From the NCBI RefSeq assembly GCF_003596335.1, contig NZ_QZCH01000016.1:1-64000 (forward strand): a stretch of 64,000 nucleotides of DNA. Reading direction: 5' to 3'. Source of the stretch: Motilimonas pumila (GTDB lineage: Bacteria; Pseudomonadota; Gammaproteobacteria; Enterobacterales; CBDFNC01). Both the position numbers and the translations under genes were made by a program. The notes beneath the pieces were generated by a model. The model was given only the letters and a program-made list of their open reading frames with translations. It was not told where the DNA came from and did no database searches. The stretch's first letter is position 1, and each line of letters opens with the position of its first letter. Shown piece after piece: positions 47,360 to 56,671 of this stretch.

Positions 47360-48763
47360 ATGAATAAAACGATGTATGAAAAGATATGGGACAGCCATTT
47401 AGTTCATGAGCCAGAAGGCGGCACGCCTCTGCTTTACGTGGACAGGCAGCTCATGCACGAAGTAACAAGCCCGCAAGCATTTGAAGGCATGAAACTTAAG
47501 CAACGCGCTATCCGTAACCCACACAGCGTGTTAGCAACCATGGATCACTGTGTTCCTACCAAAAAAGAAGCTCGCGCGGTACTTGCTGACCCCATTGCAA
47601 AAAAACAAATAGAAACGATGGCGGCAAACTGTGAAGAGCACGGTTTGAATTTGTACGACATGGAAAGCCCAAATAACGGTGTTATCCATATCGTTGTTCC
47701 TGAGCATGGCTTTGTACACCCAGGCATGGTTGCATGTTGTGGTGATAGCCATACCGCGACGCATGGCGCGTTTGGTGCCCTTGCATTTGGTATTGGTACT
47801 TCTGAAGTAGAACATGTAATGGCGACGCAAACATTACAGCAGAAGAAATCAAAAACCATGTTGGTTCAAGTTGACGGTACGCTATCCAAGTTTGCGACTG
47901 CTAAAGATATTGCACTTGCTGTTATCGGCAAAATTGGTACTGCTGGTGGTACTGGTTACGTTATCGAGTTTGCGGGTGAAGCAGTACGCAACCTAACCAT
48001 GGAAGGGCGCATGACCCTTTGTAACATGGCGATTGAAGGTGGTGCACGTGCTGGTCTTATCGCACCTGACCAAACCACATTCGATTACCTAGAAGGTAAA
48101 GAATTTGCACCTAAGGGTGACGATTGGGATGCTGCGGTTACCTACTGGAAATCATTGGTTTCTGATGAAGGCGCAACATTTGACGCTATCGTTGAACTAA
48201 AAGCGGAAGAGATTGCACCACAAGTTACTTGGGGCACATCTCCTGAGCAAGTAATCAATGTCAACGCACCGGTTCCTGGCCCTGCAGACTTTGATGACAA
48301 AATTAAATCTCAAGCAGCACAATCAGCGCTTAACTACATGGGTCTTGAAGCTGGTCAGTCTTTGACTGACGTTAAGCTAGACATCATTTTCATCGGCTCA
48401 TGTACTAATGGTCGAATTGAAGATTTCCGTGCTGCTGCTGAGCTACTTAAAGGTAAAAAAGTGGCTGAAGGTGTGCAAGCGATTGCAGTACCTGGCTCTT
48501 ACTTAGTGAAAAACCAAGCGGAAGAAGAAGGTCTGGATAAGATCTTTATCGAAGCAGGTTGGGAGTGGCGTGAGCCAAGCTGTTCAATGTGTTTGGCAAT
48601 GAACGGTGACCAACTGTCTCCAGGTCAACGTAGTGCGTCGACTTCAAACCGTAACTTCGAAGGTCGTCAAGGTAAAGGTGGTCGTACTCACCTATTGTCA
48701 CCTGCGATGGCTGCAGCAGCTTCTGTTGCCGGTACGTTTGTTGATATCAGGAATTGGGATTAA
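47360..48763 (+). CDS. leuC: 3-isopropylmalate dehydratase large subunit
   Basis: About 467 residues from ATG 47360 ([13 protein letters not shown]), preceded by AAGGA; the frame extends to 47318 without support. Aconitase family: [21 protein letters not shown], the cluster Cys of [15 protein letters not shown], and [11 protein letters not shown]. Binds a [4Fe-4S] cluster and with LeuD isomerises isopropylmalate; the same pair also works on citramalate. This fits the citramalate synthase gene downstream. Confidence 0.96.
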   Translation: MNKTMYEKIWDSHLVHEPEGGTPLLYVDRQLMHEVTSPQAFEGMKLKQRAIRNPHSVLATMDHCVPTKKEARAVLADPIAKKQIETMAANCEEHGLNLYDMESPNNGVIHIVVPEHGFVHPGMVACCGDSHTATHGAFGALAFGIGTSEVEHVMATQTLQQKKSKTMLVQVDGTLSKFATAKDIALAVIGKIGTAGGTGYVIEFAGEAVRNLTMEGRMTLCNMAIEGGARAGLIAPDQTTFDYLEGKEFAPKGDDWDAAVTYWKSLVSDEGATFDAIVELKAEEIAPQVTWGTSPEQVINVNAPVPGPADFDDKIKSQAAQSALNYMGLEAGQSLTDVKLDIIFIGSCTNGRIEDFRAAAELLKGKKVAEGVQAIAVPGSYLVKNQAEEEGLDKIFIEAGWEWREPSCSMCLAMNGDQLSPGQRSASTSNRNFEGRQGKGGRTHLLSPAMAAAASVAGTFVDIRNWD

Positions 48764-48800
48764 TCCTCAATCGCCACACTAAGTTTATTTGGAGTATTAA

Positions 48801-49415
48801 ATGAAAGCTTATCAAAAGCACACTAGCGTTGCGGCATTAATGGATCGCAGTAACGTCGACACCGACCAAATCATCCCCAAGCAATTCTTGAAAAAGGTTG
48901 AGCGTACGGGTTTTGGCATTCATTTGTTTCATGACTGGCGTTTTCTGGATGATGGCATCACGCCAAATCCTGATTTTGAATTGAACAAGCCAGCGTTCCA
49001 AGGTGCTAAAATCTTGGTTGCAGGTGATAACTTCGGTTGTGGTTCATCACGTGAGCACGCACCGTGGGCGATTGAAGATTACGGTTTTAACACGGTTATC
49101 TCGACCAGCTTTGCCGATATTTTCTTTAGCAACTGTTTCAAAAATGGCATCATCCCAATTAAAGTGACGACCGCCGAACTTGAAGCGCTAATGGCTGAAA
49201 TTAATGGTAATGAAGGGGTTGAATTTACCGTTGACCTAGAAGCTGAAAAGCTGACTACGCCAGGCGGCATTGTTATCAATATTGAAGTTGATGCTTTCCG
49301 TAAGCAAAGTCTATTAGAAGGCCTTGATGACATCGCATGGTCATTGAAGCACGAAGATAAAATTACAGCTTTCGAAGAAAAGCATAAACAACAACTGCCT
49401 TGGTTGTGGAAATAA
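48801..49415 (+). CDS. leuD: 3-isopropylmalate dehydratase small subunit
   Basis: 204 residues: VDTDQIIPKQFLKKVERTGFG near the start, FGCGSSREHAPWAIEDYGF, and SNCFKNGIIPIK. Swivel subunit of the isomerase, pairing with LeuC. It lies 37 bases after leuC and is followed by an intrinsic terminator. Confidence 0.96.
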   Translation: MKAYQKHTSVAALMDRSNVDTDQIIPKQFLKKVERTGFGIHLFHDWRFLDDGITPNPDFELNKPAFQGAKILVAGDNFGCGSSREHAPWAIEDYGFNTVISTSFADIFFSNCFKNGIIPIKVTTAELEALMAEINGNEGVEFTVDLEAEKLTTPGGIVINIEVDAFRKQSLLEGLDDIAWSLKHEDKITAFEEKHKQQLPWLWK

Positions 49416-49447
49416 GCATTATTTCTCGACGGTAAGTTGACTAAAGG

Positions 49448-49471
49448 CGCGGCATTCGCCGCGTTTTTTTT
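49448..49471 (+). terminator. Intrinsic terminator between leuD and cimA
   Basis: CGCGGC and GCCGCG form a 6-base stem with an ATTC loop, followed by eight T residues. It separates leuCD from the citramalate synthase gene, which may have its own promoter in the following 35 bases or depend on read-through. Confidence 0.88.
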
Positions 49472-49508
49472 GACACTTAATTTGAGTGTGCAATAAGGAC
49501 AATGCAGC

Positions 49509-51047
49509 ATGGGACTATCTAACCGCCGTGTTCTACTCATGGACACTACGCTTCGCGATGGCGAGCAAACCCAATCGGTTTCTTTTCCGCCAACAGAAAA
49601 AGTCAGCATAGCCAAAGCGCTGTTGCAAAAATTAAAAATTGACCGCTTAGAAGTGGCATCAGCACGTGTCTCGGATGGCGAAAAAGAAGCCGTTAAAAAG
49701 CTTAACGACTGGGCGCGAACAGAAGGCTTGGTTGATCGCATCGAAGTGCTTGGTTTTGTAGATCATACTTTGAGCGTTGATTGGATCAAAGACACTGGCG
49801 GCCAAGTATTAAACCTGCTTGCTAAAGGCAGCTTAAAGCATTGCGCTGAGCAATTACGCAAAAGCTTGCAGCAACACGTTGCTGATATCAAACAAACCGT
49901 GGCCTATGCGATAAGTCAAGGGCTTACGGTAAACATTTATTTAGAAGATTGGTCTAACGGTTATAAAGACAGCCCTGAGTACGTGTATGACATGGTGACC
50001 ATGTTGCAAGACGCAGGCATTGAGCACTTTATGCTACCAGATACTTTAGGCGTCATGTCGCCGGACGAGGTCTTTGACAGTTTGTCAGATATGATTGCGC
50101 GCTTCCCAGCTACTAAATTTGATTTTCATCCTCATAACGATTACGGCTTGGCTACGGCAAACGCGATGTTTGCGGCAAAAGCTGGTATTAGCTCTATTCA
50201 CTGTACCGTTAATTGTTTAGGTGAGCGTGCAGGTAATGCTTCATTAGCAGAAGTCGCCGTGGTTTTAAAAGATAAGCTGGGTATGCAAGTAGAAATTGAC
50301 GAAAGCCAGTTTCATCATATCAGTCAGCTGGTTGAAAACTTCTCTGGCAAACGCATTGCTGATAATACACCGATTGTTGGCGCCGATGTCTTTACCCAAA
50401 CCAGTGGCATTCATGCCGATGGAGATAAAAAAGGTGGCTTGTACATGTCGGCCTTGACTCCTGAGCGTTTTGACCGCTTACGCAGTTATGCGCTGGGTAA
50501 AATGAGTGGTAAAGCGTCGTTGGCGAAAAACCTTGAAGCCATGGATATTGAGCTGACGGTTGAACAGCAGAAGCGATTACTCGATCGCATCGTTAAATTA
50601 GGCGACCAAAAAGAAACCATAACGCCAGAAGATTTGCCGTTTTTGGTTGCGGATCTATTAGAGCGTAAAGATTACTCTCACGTTGAGTTGCTTAATTGTT
50701 CGATTACCTCAGGTTTAGACTTGGAGTCTGTGGTCAGTATTCGCGTCAGTATCAATGGTGAAATTAAAAAATCGTCAGCTAGCGGTAACGGCGGCTTTGA
50801 TGCCTTTATTAGCGCGATGAAAAAATTACTGATTGAGCCAGAGTTTGATTTCCCTGAGTTGGTAGACTTTCAATTGCGTATACCACCGGGTGGGCAAACC
50901 AGTGCGTTTACCGAATGTGTCGTTACTTGGCAAGATGGCGATAGACAGATTCGTACTCGTGGCGTCAATACTAACCAAGTATTAGCGGGCATTGGTGCGA
51001 CACTGCGCATGCTAAACATTAAGTTGCACGCTAAAGATCAACACTAA
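49509..51047 (+). CDS. cimA: (R)-citramalate synthase, Leptospira type
   Basis: 512 residues. DRE-TIM metallolyase: DTTLRDGEQTQSVSF with Arg16 and Asp17, then the HPHNDYGL metal site, followed by a C-terminal LeuA-type regulatory domain (about 395-512). Its layout and length match Leptospira CimA closely, and Leu81 (LGFVD), Leu104 (LNLLAKG), Tyr144 and Glu146 (IYLEDW) and Tyr312 occupy the same numbered positions as the pyruvate-pocket residues known in that enzyme. It should condense pyruvate and acetyl-CoA into citramalate, the start of threonine-independent isoleucine synthesis. 2-isopropylmalate synthase is the alternative. It follows leuCD; no leuB is in the window. Confidence 0.82.
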   Translation: MGLSNRRVLLMDTTLRDGEQTQSVSFPPTEKVSIAKALLQKLKIDRLEVASARVSDGEKEAVKKLNDWARTEGLVDRIEVLGFVDHTLSVDWIKDTGGQVLNLLAKGSLKHCAEQLRKSLQQHVADIKQTVAYAISQGLTVNIYLEDWSNGYKDSPEYVYDMVTMLQDAGIEHFMLPDTLGVMSPDEVFDSLSDMIARFPATKFDFHPHNDYGLATANAMFAAKAGISSIHCTVNCLGERAGNASLAEVAVVLKDKLGMQVEIDESQFHHISQLVENFSGKRIADNTPIVGADVFTQTSGIHADGDKKGGLYMSALTPERFDRLRSYALGKMSGKASLAKNLEAMDIELTVEQQKRLLDRIVKLGDQKETITPEDLPFLVADLLERKDYSHVELLNCSITSGLDLESVVSIRVSINGEIKKSSASGNGGFDAFISAMKKLLIEPEFDFPELVDFQLRIPPGGQTSAFTECVVTWQDGDRQIRTRGVNTNQVLAGIGATLRMLNIKLHAKDQH

Positions 51048-51066
51048 CGGTAATGGGAGTCGACGG

Positions 51067-51276
51067 ATGAAGCAGTCATACAATTTGGCATTATTGCCGA
51101 GCGATGAAAAGCAAGGCATTGAAGTCGACAAACAAGCCGCCTATGACGTTTGGAAAGTGCAAACAGGTGAGCAACCAGAGTTTTACCTAGAGCAGCAAAA
51201 AGCCAAATTTAACTCTGAACAAGCCTTGGCGATTTATGTTCAAGGTATTGAAAAGTATAAAAAAATGCCGGCTTAA
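51067..51276 (+). CDS. Small protein of unknown function linked to cimA
   Basis: 69 residues, soluble and charged: LALLPSDEKQGIEVDKQAAY, KVQTGEQPEFYLEQQKAKF, then a helical end. Not recognised. It starts 19 bases after cimA, and its stop codon lies in the loop of a GC-rich hairpin (GCCGGC at 51267-51272 and 51278-51283). Probably co-transcribed with cimA. Confidence 0.6.
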   Translation: MKQSYNLALLPSDEKQGIEVDKQAAYDVWKVQTGEQPEFYLEQQKAKFNSEQALAIYVQGIEKYKKMPA

Positions 51277-51615
51277 CGCCGGCTTCGCTTGGTAATCAGT
51301 CTTTCAAGCGGAAAGGATATCAAGGAGTTGATTCACTTACAGTGAATGGCAACGCTGCGATATTTGCAAAGACACTACACCCTACAAATAGCGCTTAAAG
51401 CGCTGCTGTCTAAAACGCGCTCAAAGTAGCAAGGCTTGAGCCAGTTCACAAGTTTTTTTGATATTTAGCTGATATTTTCACCGTTTAGTATGAGTTTAAG
51501 CGCTTCTCTCCTGCGCCACCTCATACTTACACCCAGAATTCTGACTTTTGTTAACACGGCCGTGAAAAATTCGATATGATTATCACGTTTTTATCATTTA
51601 CGAAGGACAGATGTA
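51277..51615. other. Intergenic region with short inverted repeats
   Basis: About 340 bases without a gene. Two short perfect inverted repeats are visible: ATTCACT-TAC-AGTGAAT (51331-51347) and AGCGCTT-A-AAGCGCT (51390-51404). Neither has a T tract. The right end holds the promoter of the following gene. Confidence 0.45.
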
Positions 51616-54600
51616 ATGAAAAAGCTGTGGCAATTCGCAGGCGCCATTCCTTTCTTTTTAGCCGTATTTCTTAACGCATTTGTGGATCTTGGCCACAAAA
51701 TTATTATTCAGAACACTGTCTTTAAGGTGTATGACGGTCAAGAGCAAATAGTACTCACCGCCATTGTGAATGGATTAATACTGTTACCTTTCATCTTATT
51801 ATTGACCCCAGCAGGTTACCTTTCTGACCGATTTGCCAAAAACAAGGTGATGCGCTTTTCGGCATGGGTGGCCGTGGTATTAACCCTTGGTATTACAGCA
51901 TGCTATTACCTAGGTTGGTTTTGGCCCGCATTTGCCATGACCTTTTTATTAGCCGTGCAATCGGCCCTCTATTCACCGGCAAAATTCGGCTACATTAAGC
52001 CGCTTTTTGGCAAAGAGCGCCTTGCACAAGCAAACGGTCTCGTACAAGGCGTGTCCATTATTGCCATCTTGGCTGGCACCGTAGTGTACTCGTTATTATT
52101 TGAGCAGCGGTATGACGCTTCGGCAACGACGCCATCTGAAATATTATTATTGATAGCGCCTTTAGGTTGGATCTTGGTGGCGAACTCTTTGATTGAGCTC
52201 GTCATGGCTTATCGTTTACCGCAATTGGAGCAAGACCAACAGCAAGCGCATTTTGACTGGCAAGCCTACCGCAGCGGCCAATTGATGAAGCAAAGCTTAT
52301 CACCGTTAAAACAACGCAGTGTGATCCGCCTATCAATCATTGGGTTATCTATGTTTTGGGCGATTGGCCAAATGCTCTTGGCGGCGTTTCCAGCATACGC
52401 AAAAGCGCATTTCGACGTGACCAACACGCTAGTTATCCAAGGCACGATTGCAACCACTGGCTTAGGCATCGCATTAGGCTCTTGGTTAGCGGGTCGCTGG
52501 TCTAAAAATCACATTGAAACGGGCTTAGTGCCAATAGGTGCACTGGGCATTGCAGTGGCGCTTTGGTTATTACCCCATATGGAGACGTCACTTAGTCAAG
52601 CGGCGTGTTTCTTAGTGGTTGGCACCATGGGTGGCTTGTTTATTGTCCCGCTTAATTCCCTGATTCAGTTTCAAGCTGGGGAGCATGAAATGGGTCGGGT
52701 TTTAGCGGTCAATAATTGGGTGCAAAACGTGGCGATGGCGAGCTTTTTATTGATCACGGCAGGCGCTGCCTTGTATGGCTTAGACAGCGTCTTTTTAATT
52801 TCCTTCACTGGTATCGTGGCAATTATTGGCGGTACTTACACCGTCTATAAATTACCACAGAGTTTGGTTAGGGTCGTCATTTCGTGGATCTTATCAAGGC
52901 GTTATAAAATTTCAGTTCACGGCATGAAAAACATCCCAGGAGAGGGCGGGGTGTTACTCTTGGGTAATCACATCAGTTGGATTGATTGGGCCATCTTACA
53001 GATAGCTTGCCCACGACCTATTAAGTTCGTGATGCAAAAATCAATATACAACTTGTGGTATCTAAAATGGTTTTTCAAGTTGGTTGGTTGTGTGCCGATT
53101 GAGTCAGGAGCTTCGAGTTTATCATCTTTGAAAACGGTGGCCGATCTGCTAGACAACGGCGATGTTGTCGCCTTATTTCCTGAAGGTACCATTAGTCGTA
53201 CGGGGCATCTGGCCGAGTTTAGACGGGGTTATGAAAAAACGTGTGAGCATACTCAAACCGAAGTGAAAATTGTGCCTTTCTATTTACGAGGTTTATGGGG
53301 TAGCCAATTTAGCCGTTCGTCGAAGCATCTAAAAGAATTACGCCGAGAAGGCATGTTTCGTGATTTGGTGGTGGCCTTTGGTGCGCCAATTGCTAAAGAC
53401 ACTAAGACCGACGTGCTTAAGCGCCGAGTGTTTGATTTGTCGGTTCAATCTTGGCAGAGTCATGTGCAAGAATTGCCTTCCTTATCCAGTGCCTGGATCA
53501 GTGCGGTGAAAAGGGTCAAAGGCAAGCCGTCGCTGTCTGATAGTATTTCAGGTGAAGTCAGTGCCTATCACGCTTTGGTAGGGGCGATTTGTATCGGCCG
53601 CAGAATGAAGAAAAAGCCAGGCCAAAATGTGGGCCTATTGCTGCCGACCAGTGTGGGGGGGATGTTGGCGAATATGGCGGCATTGTTACGCGGTAAAACC
53701 CTCGTAAACCTTAATTACACCGCCAGTGAAGCCGCTGTTAAAGCCGCCATTGAACAAGCTGACATTCGCACGGTTTATAGCTCTAAGCGTTTTTTAAAGC
53801 AACTTGAACGACGGGGCATTAATATTGCTGCCTGGCTGGATAATGTTGATGTCGTAATGGTAGAAGATATCAGTAAGTCGATTGGCAAACGCGAAAAATT
53901 GCTGACACTGATTGCGGTAAAAGTGTTACCTGCTGGCGTGTTGAATATCTTGTTCAATAAGCGTGTGGCGACAGACTCTACCGCGGCCATTTTATTTTCC
54001 AGTGGCAGTGAGGGACAGCCAAAAGGTGTCATGCTCAGCCATCAAAATATCTCGGCTAACTTAAAGCAAATTTCAGACGTGTTAAATACTCAAGAGAGTG
54101 ACGTGGTCATGGCTTCATTACCCCTGTTTCACGCTTTTGGTCTCACAGTCACACAGTTTTTACCTTTAGTAGAAGGCTTACCTGTTGTCTGTCACGCCGA
54201 TCCAACAGATGCAGCCGGCATAGGTAAAGCCGTGGCTAAGCACCAAGCGACGATTATGTGTGGTACTTCGACGTTCTTACGCATTTACACCAAGAGCAAA
54301 AAACTCCACCCACTGATGTTTGCTTCGTTACGCATTGTTGTCGCGGGCGCAGAGCGACTCAACCCTGAAGTCAGAAGTGCTTTTCAAGGTAAATTCAACA
54401 AGACTATCTTGGAAGGGTATGGCACAACCGAAACCACGCCAGTGGCAAGCGTTAATCTGCCCGATCAGCTTGATACGACGTGGTGGCAGGTACAATTAGG
54501 AGGTAAACCAGGCACGGTTGGCATGCCTTTACCCGGCACCAGCTTTAAAGTGGTTGATCCTAATGATTACACCGAATTGGCAACAGGCGAGTCAGGCATG

Positions 54601-55065
54601 GTGCTAATAGGCGGTGCGCAGGTGATGCAAGGCTACTTAAACAACCCAGAAAAGACAGATGCGGTCATTAAATTGATTGACGGCCAGCGATGGTATGTGA
54701 CCGGAGATAAGGGCCATATTGATAAAGATGGCTTTTTAACCATAGTCGACCGCTATTCACGCTTTGCGAAACTTGGTGGCGAGATGGTCAGCTTGGGCGC
54801 GATAGAACAGGCCATTACACCTCATATAGATAAAGACAGTGAGATCATTGCTGTCGCAGTCGCTGATGCTAAGAAAGGTGAAAAAGTTATCCTATTGCAT
54901 CAAGGTGAAATTGACAGTGCATCTATCAAGCAAGTATTGCTCGAAACAGGTATTAATCCCTTAATGTTACCTGCTAAGTGGGTGCAAGTAGACGCTGTGC
55001 CAAAGCTAGGCACAGGCAAAACGGACTATAACCAAGCAAAAGAGTTAGCGTTAAGTATGGTTTAG
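51616..55065 (+). CDS. LplT-Aas fusion: lysophospholipid transporter and acyltransferase/acyl-ACP synthetase
   Basis: 1,149 residues in three parts. Residues about 1-415: MFS transporter with about 12 helices, like LplT, which flips lysophospholipids inward. Residues about 430-620: PlsC-type acyltransferase with the HX4D-type motif in GNHISWIDW and FPEGTIS. Residues about 665-1149: AMP-dependent synthetase with LFSSGSEGQPKGVMLSH, LEGYGTTETTPV and VTGDKGHIDKDGFLTIVDR. In E. coli these functions are on two adjacent genes, lplT and aas. Here one protein imports and re-acylates lysophosphatidylethanolamine at the inner membrane. It stands alone before a strong terminator. Confidence 0.92.
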   Translation: MKKLWQFAGAIPFFLAVFLNAFVDLGHKIIIQNTVFKVYDGQEQIVLTAIVNGLILLPFILLLTPAGYLSDRFAKNKVMRFSAWVAVVLTLGITACYYLGWFWPAFAMTFLLAVQSALYSPAKFGYIKPLFGKERLAQANGLVQGVSIIAILAGTVVYSLLFEQRYDASATTPSEILLLIAPLGWILVANSLIELVMAYRLPQLEQDQQQAHFDWQAYRSGQLMKQSLSPLKQRSVIRLSIIGLSMFWAIGQMLLAAFPAYAKAHFDVTNTLVIQGTIATTGLGIALGSWLAGRWSKNHIETGLVPIGALGIAVALWLLPHMETSLSQAACFLVVGTMGGLFIVPLNSLIQFQAGEHEMGRVLAVNNWVQNVAMASFLLITAGAALYGLDSVFLISFTGIVAIIGGTYTVYKLPQSLVRVVISWILSRRYKISVHGMKNIPGEGGVLLLGNHISWIDWAILQIACPRPIKFVMQKSIYNLWYLKWFFKLVGCVPIESGASSLSSLKTVADLLDNGDVVALFPEGTISRTGHLAEFRRGYEKTCEHTQTEVKIVPFYLRGLWGSQFSRSSKHLKELRREGMFRDLVVAFGAPIAKDTKTDVLKRRVFDLSVQSWQSHVQELPSLSSAWISAVKRVKGKPSLSDSISGEVSAYHALVGAICIGRRMKKKPGQNVGLLLPTSVGGMLANMAALLRGKTLVNLNYTASEAAVKAAIEQADIRTVYSSKRFLKQLERRGINIAAWLDNVDVVMVEDISKSIGKREKLLTLIAVKVLPAGVLNILFNKRVATDSTAAILFSSGSEGQPKGVMLSHQNISANLKQISDVLNTQESDVVMASLPLFHAFGLTVTQFLPLVEGLPVVCHADPTDAAGIGKAVAKHQATIMCGTSTFLRIYTKSKKLHPLMFASLRIVVAGAERLNPEVRSAFQGKFNKTILEGYGTTETTPVASVNLPDQLDTTWWQVQLGGKPGTVGMPLPGTSFKVVDPNDYTELATGESGMVLIGGAQVMQGYLNNPEKTDAVIKLIDGQRWYVTGDKGHIDKDGFLTIVDRYSRFAKLGGEMVSLGAIEQAITPHIDKDSEIIAVAVADAKKGEKVILLHQGEIDSASIKQVLLETGINPLMLPAKWVQVDAVPKLGTGKTDYNQAKELALSMV

Positions 55066-55085
55066 TAAGGCTGCTATTGTGAATA

Positions 55086-55111
55086 AAAACGGCGCCAGTG
55101 AGCGCCGTTTT
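55086..55111 (+). terminator. Intrinsic terminator after the LplT-Aas gene
   Basis: AAAACGGCGC and GCGCCGTTTT form a 10-base stem with a CAGTGA loop. Confidence 0.85.
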
Positions 55112-55124
55112 ACTTGTTGCAAGA

Positions 55125-55182
55125 TAAAAAAAAGGCAAGCAACTTATTTCAGGTAAGGAGCCAAAATAAGTTATTGCTTGCC
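55125..55182 (-). terminator. Long imperfect hairpin with leftward T tract
   Basis: GGCAAGCAA-CTTATTT pairs with AAATAAG-TTA-TTGCTTGCC, with one small bulge. On the leftward strand a run of eight U follows the stem, so it should terminate the leftward transporter/phosphotransferase operon. It lies some 250 bases beyond the last gene, giving that mRNA a long 3' region with no further gene. Confidence 0.7.
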
Positions 55183-55428
55183 AGCTTGCGGTGTAGAATG
55201 CGCTAAACCAAAGTAATCGTTTCGGTCACCAAGGCTCCACAGAATTATTGTTTTTTGAGTGTGGGCGCGTCAGCAAAGATTAAGTATCAAACAAAGAAAA
55301 ATCAAATCAAGACTGGTCAAACCGTTAAGCTTCACGATACTTTTATTCACAAATGTGAACTCAGCAGTAATGGTCAGAAAATAAAAACCATGATTTTGAT
55401 CATGAGTTAATCTAAATTAATGCCGATT

Positions 55429-56043
55429 TCACTGGTACGATTTTAAGGTATGGACCCCACCGAAAATGCGTGTCACAGTGGTCAGCAAGCACAACGCGGC
55501 AAAACCATACGCCAGTGGCGCGAAGTATTGGGGAAAAACGCAAAATGCCACAAATAATAAAATGGTTTCCGTTCCTTCGGTTATGCCTCCGAGGTAGTAA
55601 AAGCCTTTATTGGGATAAGCAAAATTTTTGATCTGATGGCGCTCAGCAAAAATGGCGTAGGCCAAAAAGCTCGCCCCCGTTCCCATAAAACTGAGTATTA
55701 ATGTGACTGCAGCAAGTGCATTGTCTGCAGGAGAAGCCCAAGCAAACGCCCACACAATCGCAGAGTAGAAAATAAAGTCTAAACAGATATCCAGATAAGC
55801 ACCAACCGTTGTCGCGCCATGCCGTCTTGCCAGTGCGCCATCAAGGCCGTCACAAATTCGGTTTAAGCTGATAAATGCCAGTGCCCACATAAAATAGCCA
55901 AGAATAATGCAAGGCAGCGCGCAAAGGCCCAAAAGAAAACCGATTAAGGTAACTTGGTTGGCCTTGAGCTTGCAACGATCCAATTGTTTAGCACTCCACT
56001 GAGTGGCTGGTTTAATCATGGCAAGTGCCATTTTGTCTAGCAT
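55429..56043 (-). CDS. CDP-alcohol phosphotransferase (YnjF-like)
   Basis: 204 residues with about five or six membrane helices and the complete family signature CDGLDGALARRHG, then a Gly and two Asp in AYLDICLD. Members join a CDP-linked lipid or alcohol to an acceptor alcohol in the inner membrane. It is the last gene of an operon that matches E. coli ynjC-ynjD-(ynjE)-ynjF in content, so it is probably a YnjF relative; the E. coli substrate is not established. Two bases... one intervening base separates it from the ABC ATPase gene. Confidence 0.85.
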   Translation of the reverse strand: MLDKMALAMIKPATQWSAKQLDRCKLKANQVTLIGFLLGLCALPCIILGYFMWALAFISLNRICDGLDGALARRHGATTVGAYLDICLDFIFYSAIVWAFAWASPADNALAAVTLILSFMGTGASFLAYAIFAERHQIKNFAYPNKGFYYLGGITEGTETILLFVAFCVFPQYFAPLAYGFAALCLLTTVTRIFGGVHTLKSYQ

Positions 56044-56044
56044 A

Positions 56045-56671
56045 TCATCCTTGTGCCAATTCGAGCAGCTGGCATCCTTGAGTATCTTGAGGGTCGTGGG
56101 TCACTAATAACGCCGGCACGTTTAATTGCTGCACTTGCGTGGTCAAAAATTGCCTGAAATCTTGCCTCAGCGCTTGATCTAGCTTAGCAAAGGGTTCGTC
56201 AAGTAACAGTAGGTTTGGTGCTGCAAGTATAGTTCGCAGCAAGGCTATACGCGCTTTTTGCCCACCAGACAGAGTCGCTATATCTCGTGTTTGATAGCCG
56301 TCTAATTGAGCCACGGCGAGCGCGTCGGCGATGGCGTGAGCCTTTTCTTTGCGGCTGAGCTTGTGTGGCAAGGCGAACGCCAGATTTTGCGCAACGTTAA
56401 AGTGAGGAAATAACAAGTCGTCTTGAAACATCAAACCGACATGGCGTTTGTGCGTGGGCAATGTCAGTAGTGAAGTGCTGCCTAACTTAACACTCCCGCT
56501 GCAAGTTATTGCACTGGGTAGCGTGCCAGCGATGGCACTTAACAGGCTCGATTTCCCGCCACCGCTGGGGGCCATTACACAGCATATTGTGCCGGGCGAT
56601 ACTTGAATATTTATCGGCAAAAATAACGCGTGCTGGTTCACTTTGAGATTGAAATTAGACAGCGTTAGCAT
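56045..56671 (-). CDS. ABC transporter ATP-binding protein (YnjD/ThiQ-like)
   Basis: About 208 residues from ATG 56671, which overlaps the permease stop (TAATG); the open frame runs further upstream inside the permease gene. Walker A APSGGGKSS, Q-loop MFQDD, signature LSGGQKARIAL, Walker B LLLLDEPFAKLD, and H-loop VTHDPQDT. Powers import through the two-domain permease encoded just upstream. Confidence 0.92.
   Translation of the reverse strand: MLTLSNFNLKVNQHALFLPINIQVSPGTICCVMAPSGGGKSSLLSAIAGTLPSAITCSGSVKLGSTSLLTLPTHKRHVGLMFQDDLLFPHFNVAQNLAFALPHKLSRKEKAHAIADALAVAQLDGYQTRDIATLSGGQKARIALLRTILAAPNLLLLDEPFAKLDQALRQDFRQFLTTQVQQLNVPALLVTHDPQDTQGCQLLELAQG

Noticed and set aside
49079-49741. A 220-codon leftward frame across leuD and cimA
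   Set aside because: Antisense to two conserved genes and to the terminator between them.
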